DNA of 37,492 bases from an uncultured Lachnospiraceae bacterium (lineage in GTDB: Bacteria; Bacillota; Clostridia; Lachnospirales; Lachnospiraceae): assembly GCA_902783375.1 (NCBI GenBank), contig CACZQN010000051.1, positions 1 through 37,492 of the forward strand. The letters are read 5' to 3'. The notes below the pieces were generated by a model. It was not told where the DNA came from. It was given only the letters and a program-made list of their open reading frames with translations, and searched no databases. Below, piece by piece: positions 34,238 to 37,492 of this stretch (positions are counted from its first letter, which is position 1; each line of letters opens with the position of its first letter). The position numbers were made by a program, and so were the translations under genes.

Positions 34238-34757
34238 ATGAACAGATTGAAGAGAATTGTTGTAATGACTGCACTTGGAGGCAGCCTGCTGGCATCTTTG
34301 CTGGCCGGGTGCGGCGGAAGGTGCCGCAGGGAGCGGGAAGGAGACAGCAATGAACCTGCCGAATCCATTTGTCAGTGTGGAGACACTTGAAGAAGCGGAA
34401 GAGAAAACAGGATTTGACATGGAAGTCCCGGAGGAGATTGCCGGATACACACAGACCGGAATCCAGGTGATGAACGACGAACTGATCCAGATCTTCTACG
34501 GAGATCCGAAACAGGAGGATGCCAGCCGGATGGCGCTCGTCCGCAAGGGAGCAGGAACCGACGACGTCAGCGGCGACTACAATACCTATGAGGATATCGC
34601 CTACATCTCTTCTGACGATATCGGCTACGAATTGCGGGGCAATAACGGCAAATTCTATGTAGCGAGCTGGATCATCGAGGGCTATTCCTATTCCCTGAGT
34701 GTCAGGGATGGACTCGGCGAAGATGAATTGCTGGAAGCAGCACTGACGGTGCGGTGA
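34238..34757 (+). pseudogene. Frameshifted lipoprotein gene (third gene of the sigma operon)
   Basis: One frame from ATG 34238 encodes a lipoprotein signal, MNRLKRIVVMTALGG...LLAGC, with the lipid-carrying Cys at 34310-34312, then runs out of frame to a stop at 34390. The neighbouring frame supplies the mature body (NLPNPFVSVETLEEAEEKTGF...). Removing one G from GCGGCGG near 34311-34317 would join them as LLAGCGEGAAGSGKETAMNLPNPF. Secreted clostridial lipoproteins with an NPF...TLEEAEK body usually carry such a signal. An extended start at 34166 overlaps the previous stop as ATGA. This could be a real frameshift or a base-call error. Confidence 0.6.
34350..34757 (+). CDS. Body of the frameshifted lipoprotein, possibly translated alone
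   Basis: From ATG 34350, with AAGGAG about 6 nt upstream, a 135-residue protein begins MNLPNPFVSVETLEEAEEKTGFDMEVPEEI and ends LLEAALTVR. It is acidic, beta-rich in appearance and lacks a membrane segment. The fold resembles the DUF4367-like domains attached to clostridial sigma loci; I am not certain of the family. Without the upstream signal it would stay in the cytoplasm. Confidence 0.5.
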   Translation: MNLPNPFVSVETLEEAEEKTGFDMEVPEEIAGYTQTGIQVMNDELIQIFYGDPKQEDASRMALVRKGAGTDDVSGDYNTYEDIAYISSDDIGYELRGNNGKFYVASWIIEGYSYSLSVRDGLGEDELLEAALTVR

Positions 34758-34801
34758 CGTCCTTTGACCGATGGCATTCACACCACCTGAGCCCCATGTG
34801 G

Positions 34802-34948
34802 GATCAATGCCCGCGGGTGCGAGCGCGATGCTCCTCCTGGGGACATCTGGGATCAATGCCCGCGGGTGCGAGCACGATGCTCTTCCTGGGGACATATGAG
34901 ATCAATGCCCGCGGGTGCGAGCACGATGCTCCTCCTGGGCCATTTTGG
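34802..34948. repeat. Three 49-bp tandem repeats
   Basis: Units start at 34802, 34851 and 34900 with GATCAATGCCCGCGGGTGCG and differ at few positions; a partial, diverged copy precedes them (from about 34783). Each unit carries CCCGCGGG and GAGCRCGATGCTC inverted repeats. The last copy encodes the C-terminus and stop of the methyltransferase-like gene. Confidence 0.88.
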
Positions 34949-35294
34949 CGATCTCCCAGGTGAAATGCTCCATATCGACATGGCCGTCCACGAAGCGGAC
35001 GCCCTCTGCTTCAAGCAGTTCGATCTGCCGGTTGATACCGCCGAATGCGAAGGCGCTGGAAGGTTCACCCAGCCGGTTGACGACGCGGAAGCAAGGGATG
35101 TGATCGGGATCCGGATTCACATGCAGGGCAAAGCCGACCACGCGGCTCCAGCGGGCATTACCTGCCAGAATCGCCACCTGCCCATACGTGGCAACACAGC
35201 CATATGGGATCTGGCGGACAACATCATAGATACGGGCAAAAGAATTATTCTCTTCAGGCGCGTTTAAAAGAGAATGGTTATCATCATACAGCAT
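34902..35294 (-). CDS. MGMT-family (alkyltransferase-like) protein
   Basis: A 130-residue single-domain protein related to the DNA-binding half of O6-methylguanine-DNA methyltransferase. FARIYDVVRQIPYGCVATYGQVAILAG, the winged helix, and NPDPDHIPCFRVVNRLG are present. The active-site cysteine is kept, but the classical PCHRV reads PCFRV, so the histidine of the charge relay is replaced. FAFGGINRQIELLEAEGV is typical of the short Firmicutes form. The ATG at 35294 has GAGG 8 nt upstream; reading from 35357 would start inside a hairpin. The last ten residues (EEHRARTRGH) come from a 49-bp tandem repeat and look unrelated to the family. Alkyl repair or lesion flagging are both possible. Confidence 0.85.
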   Translation of the reverse strand: MLYDDNHSLLNAPEENNSFARIYDVVRQIPYGCVATYGQVAILAGNARWSRVVGFALHVNPDPDHIPCFRVVNRLGEPSSAFAFGGINRQIELLEAEGVRFVDGHVDMEHFTWEIAKMAQEEHRARTRGH

Positions 35295-35346
35295 GGCAAA
35301 CCTCGCAACATCCCGGATGGATGAAAAGAATTTAATTGTTATGATC

Positions 35347-35385
35347 AAGTATACCACAGCCTGGCGGCTGTGGTATACTTTTTTT
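35347..35385 (+). terminator. Strong plus-strand terminator without an obvious gene
   Basis: AAGTATACCACAGCC (35347-35361) pairs perfectly over a TGGC loop with its complement (35366-35380), followed by T. The nearest plus-strand gene ends near 34757. The palindrome contains TGGTATACT on both strands, an extended -10 shape, so the minus-strand copy might be the methyltransferase promoter. Confidence 0.7.
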
Positions 35386-35628
35386 CCTTTTGGTTTGGGG
35401 CTATCTCGGGATCATCCCGAGAAGAAATGGCTTTAAAATGATGGGGGCGTTGCCCGAAAACGAATTCTAAGCTCTTTAGGCCAAGCACCGGATACGCTGT
35501 TACAGAGCATGTGTTACCCGAATAGAGCGAAAATGCAATCTAGAGCAACAGGATTCCTGGCTGATCATCAGGGAAGGAGCTGTTTCTGCCTGATTATACT
35601 ACTTGTGTAGTCGAAAGTGAGCGAAAAG

Positions 35629-35817
35629 TGATGACCTGGATGAAGATTAATTGCTTTTCGGGCAACCACCTTAAATTTTGAAGAGAAAAATTGATGACCC
35701 AGGATGCAGAAATTTGACTTCAGGGCAACCGCCCCTGAAAACGCGGACAGCAGATGATGACCGACAATCCGGGATTTCCTCATTTCGGGCAAACAGAGGA
35801 GGAGATCAGTACAGATA
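35629..35817. repeat. Three diverged 63-bp tandem repeats
   Basis: TGATGACC opens units at 35629, 35692 and 35755, exactly 63 bp apart, and a TTCGGGCAA-like block follows about 28 bp into each. An inverted partial copy (GTTGCCCGAAAA) lies near 35451-35462. The gap 35386-35860 has no gene I can support; it also holds an 8-bp perfect hairpin at 35404-35422 (TCTCGGGA/TCCCGAGA). Confidence 0.75.
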
Positions 35818-35860
35818 AAACAAAAAAGCACCTAACGATCTTGTTTGCCGGTAAGTCCAT

Positions 35861-35926
35861 CTTCTTGACCTAATGGTCAAGAAGCATCGCGGGCCTCCGG
35901 CCCGCTTAATTCATGTTTTATGAATT
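35861..35926 (+). other. Three consecutive hairpins upstream of the trx promoter
   Basis: CTTCTTGACC/GGTCAAGAAG (35861-35884, 10 bp), GCGGGCC/GGCCCGC (35889-35905, 7 bp) and AATTCAT/ATGAATT (35908-35926, 7 bp) are all perfect and nearly touch. They end 6 bp before the -35. They could insulate the promoter or end a short transcript. Confidence 0.65.
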
Positions 35927-35932
35927 TGCCCC

Positions 35933-35961
35933 TTGACAAAAGAATTTAAATTGTGTACAAT
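35933..35961 (+). promoter_or_regulatory. Strong promoter of trxA-trxB
   Basis: TTGACA (35933-35938) and TACAAT (35956-35961) with a 17-bp spacer. The leader to the ATG at 36063 is about 95 nt. Confidence 0.8.
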
Positions 35962-35968
35962 CTAAATT
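35943..35968 (+). promoter_or_regulatory. MarR/OhrR-like palindrome over the trx promoter
   Basis: AATTTAAATTGTG (35943-35955) and TACAATCTAAATT (35956-35968) match as an inverted repeat at 11 of 13 positions and cover the spacer and -10. The shape resembles OhrR-type peroxide-sensing operators (TACAATT/AATTGTA). No such regulator gene is in the window. Confidence 0.5.
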
Positions 35969-36062
35969 GCAAAGGATAGGATATTGAATCCATGCAACAT
36001 CAAACAAACAACCACAGTACAGAATCGTACAACAACACTTCAAAAGGAAAGGCGGTAGTGTG

Positions 36063-36380
36063 ATGGAATACAAGTTTACAAGTGAGAATTTTGTCAGTGA
36101 AGTTCTGCAGAGTGATATCCCGGTATTTGTGGATTTCTATGCTGACTGGTGTGGTCCGTGTAAGAGAATGGCTCCGATAATCGCTGAGATCGCTGCGGAG
36201 TATGATGGCAAGGTAAAGGTCGGAAAGATCAATGTCGATGAGAACCCGGATGAGGCTTCTGCTTATGATGTCATGTCCATTCCGAACATGGCTATCTTCA
36301 AGGGTGGCCAGCTGGTTGACCGTGTGATCGGCCAGGTTCCGAAGAATGTCATCACAGAGAAGCTGAATGCAGTTCTGTAA
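36063..36380 (+). CDS. trxA: Thioredoxin
   Basis: A 105-residue thioredoxin that reduces protein disulfides in the cytoplasm. The active site is WCGPC with Cys30 and Cys33. The SIPNMAIF stretch holds the cis-proline loop, where Asn replaces the usual Thr. FVDFYADWCGPC, KINVDENPDEASAYDV and the C-terminal helix are standard. The ATG at 36063 follows GGCGG by 7 nt; GTG 36060 is possible. trxB starts 26 nt later and will recycle it. Confidence 0.96.
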   Translation: MEYKFTSENFVSEVLQSDIPVFVDFYADWCGPCKRMAPIIAEIAAEYDGKVKVGKINVDENPDEASAYDVMSIPNMAIFKGGQLVDRVIGQVPKNVITEKLNAVL

Positions 36381-36406
36381 TCGAGAAGGCAAAAGGTGGA
36401 AGAGCC

Positions 36407-37342
36407 ATGTATGATGTGATTATTATCGGTTCCGGACCGGCCGGGATGGCAGCAGCAATCTATGCAACACGGGCAAAGCTCTCCTCGATTGTCATTGACC
36501 AGAACTATGTCGGCGGCGGACAGGTCGTCGATACCTATGAGATCGACAATTATCCGGGTCTTCCGGGAATCTCCGGGATGGACCTGGGAGATAAGATGCG
36601 GGAGCATGCGGAGAAGCTCGGTGCCCAGTTCATCACTGACCTGGTTGTCCGGACAGAACTGACCGGCCCGGTCAAGAAAGTGATCACTGAAAAGAATACC
36701 TATGAGGCGAAGACGGCCATCATCGCCAGCGGCGCGACCCACAGAAAGCTCGGCGTTCCAGGTGAGGAGGAGTTCTCCGGACGAGGCGTCAGCTACTGCG
36801 CAACCTGCGACGGGGCATTTTACAGAAATAAAGTGACGGTTGTCATCGGTGGTGGTGATGTGGCAGTCGAGGATGCGATCTTCCTGGCAAGAGCCTGCTC
36901 CAAGGTTTACGTGGTGCACAGAAGAGACGAGCTGCGTGCTGCAAAGGTCCTGCAGGATAACCTGCTGTCCCTGCCGAATGTCGAGATGTGCTGGAGTTCC
37001 GCGGTCACAGAGATCCTGGATCATACACCGGACGGAGAGAGCATCGGCAAAGTTGCATCCGTCATGCTGAAAGACCTGAAGACCGGTGACGTCAAGCCGC
37101 TTCCGGTGGACGGTGTCTTCATTGCAGTCGGCATCACACCGCTGTCTGCCCTGGTCGGCGACCAGCTGGAGATGAACGAGGGCGGCTACATCATCGCGGA
37201 CGAGACCGGCGAGACCTCCATTCCGGGTGTCTTTGCGGCAGGCGATGTGAGAAATAAACAGCTCCGCCAGATTGTCACGGCGGTTGCGGATGGTGCAAAT
37301 GCCGTCACGAGTGTCGAGCGGTATCTGCTGCAGGCAAAATAA
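36407..37342 (+). CDS. trxB: Thioredoxin reductase
   Basis: A 311-residue flavoprotein that passes electrons from NADPH through FAD to thioredoxin. The FAD-binding loop is IIGSGPAGMAAAIYA. The redox pair is CATC near 131-134 in SYCATCDGAFY. The NAD(P)H-binding loop is VIGGGDVAVEDAIFLA, with HRRDELRA downstream, which fits NADPH use. The end carries GVFAAGDVRNKQLRQIVTAVADGANAV. It forms an operon with trxA behind the promoter at 35933 and ends at the terminator at 37393. Confidence 0.96.
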   Translation: MYDVIIIGSGPAGMAAAIYATRAKLSSIVIDQNYVGGGQVVDTYEIDNYPGLPGISGMDLGDKMREHAEKLGAQFITDLVVRTELTGPVKKVITEKNTYEAKTAIIASGATHRKLGVPGEEEFSGRGVSYCATCDGAFYRNKVTVVIGGGDVAVEDAIFLARACSKVYVVHRRDELRAAKVLQDNLLSLPNVEMCWSSAVTEILDHTPDGESIGKVASVMLKDLKTGDVKPLPVDGVFIAVGITPLSALVGDQLEMNEGGYIIADETGETSIPGVFAAGDVRNKQLRQIVTAVADGANAVTSVERYLLQAK

Positions 37343-37392
37343 GAGGCGGTACATACCTTGTACCGGACAGAAAGAAACGGGCAATTTTTACA

Positions 37393-37422
37393 GGAGATGT
37401 CTTTACAGACATCTCCTTTTTT
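37393..37422 (+). terminator. Terminator of the trx operon
   Basis: GGAGATGTC (37393-37401) and GACATCTCC (37408-37416) form a perfect 9-bp stem with loop TTTACA, then six T. Confidence 0.88.
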
Positions 37423-37430
37423 GCTATAAT
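37402..37430 (+). promoter_or_regulatory. Promoter overlapping the trx terminator
   Basis: TTTACA (37402-37407), the loop of the terminator, and a perfect TATAAT (37425-37430) are 17 bp apart. It would drive a gene beyond the window edge. Confidence 0.6.
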
Positions 37431-37492
37431 GAACACACGCTTATTTCGTTTGATTCTGATATGTTCTATGATTTCTCTGCTGTTCCAGCCTG

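Noticed and set aside
34802-35817. CRISPR array
   Set aside because: The 49-bp and 63-bp units are back to back, diverged and lack unique spacers, and no cas gene is present.
35568-35831. An 87-codon minus-strand frame in the repeat stretch
   Set aside because: It starts at a GTG without a ribosome site and its regularity follows from the 63-bp repeats; kept only as a finding.

Overview
The window reads as the chromosome of an anaerobic, low-oxygen-adapted Bacillota (Firmicutes). A Lachnospiraceae-like or Erysipelotrichales-like gut, oral or rumen bacterium is my best guess. The signs are an LPXTG-type anchored surface protein with SpaA/Cna-B domains, a ferredoxin-linked indolepyruvate oxidoreductase, a C69 dipeptidase, a YerC/YecD TrpR-like regulator, a YtrA-type GntR regulator, AGGAGG ribosome sites and many promoters with exact 17-bp spacers. 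Genus cannot be fixed from the sequence. I see no tRNA, rRNA, CRISPR array, transposase or phage gene. Every gene is intact except one lipoprotein gene near 34.3 kb.

Layout. 0-5 kb: a large wall-anchored repeat protein with its own promoter, structured leader and terminator. 5.4-8.9 kb: a Nudix hydrolase and a soluble PAS hybrid histidine kinase with two receiver domains, 12 nt apart behind one promoter. 8.9-9.3 kb: four diverged 36-39 bp tandem repeats followed by a 176-bp near-perfect palindrome between convergent genes. 9.3-10.8 kb: a type-B carboxylesterase (minus strand). 11.0-17.1 kb: an operon of acyl-CoA ligase, iorA, iorB, phenylacetate-CoA ligase and a double-ACT protein, from a TTGACA-17-TATGAT promoter to a strong terminator; this is an aromatic 2-oxoacid / arylacetate module.

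17.1-25.8 kb: a sugar-use locus. A PocR-AraC regulator and an amidohydrolase (minus strand, ATGA overlap) diverge from a DUF4432 epimerase-like protein, a fucose/arabinose-isomerase-like protein, an FGGY kinase and a class II aldolase. A convergent sodium:solute symporter follows with its own operator. The enzyme order implies uptake, anomer handling, aldose-to-ketose isomerisation, phosphorylation and aldol cleavage of a sugar I cannot name. 26-28 kb: a self-regulated GntR regulator plus a DUF5808 membrane protein. 28.3-32.2 kb: a C69 dipeptidase, the TrpR-like regulator, and a Y-family DNA polymerase with a small overlapping partner. 32.3-34.8 kb: an ECF sigma factor, a membrane-anchored probable anti-sigma protein and a frameshifted lipoprotein. 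34.8-35.3 kb: a methylguanine-methyltransferase-like gene whose 3' end lies in a 49-bp tandem repeat. 35.4-35.9 kb: a gene-free stretch with three 63-bp tandem repeats and several hairpins. 36-37.4 kb: trxA-trxB behind a strong promoter overlapped by a MarR/OhrR-like palindrome.

The most interesting unexplained items are the sugar pathway with unknown substrate, the 176-bp palindrome with its repeat array, the 63-bp and 49-bp tandem repeats, the Nudix/hybrid-kinase pair, and the small partner gene of the Y-family polymerase.
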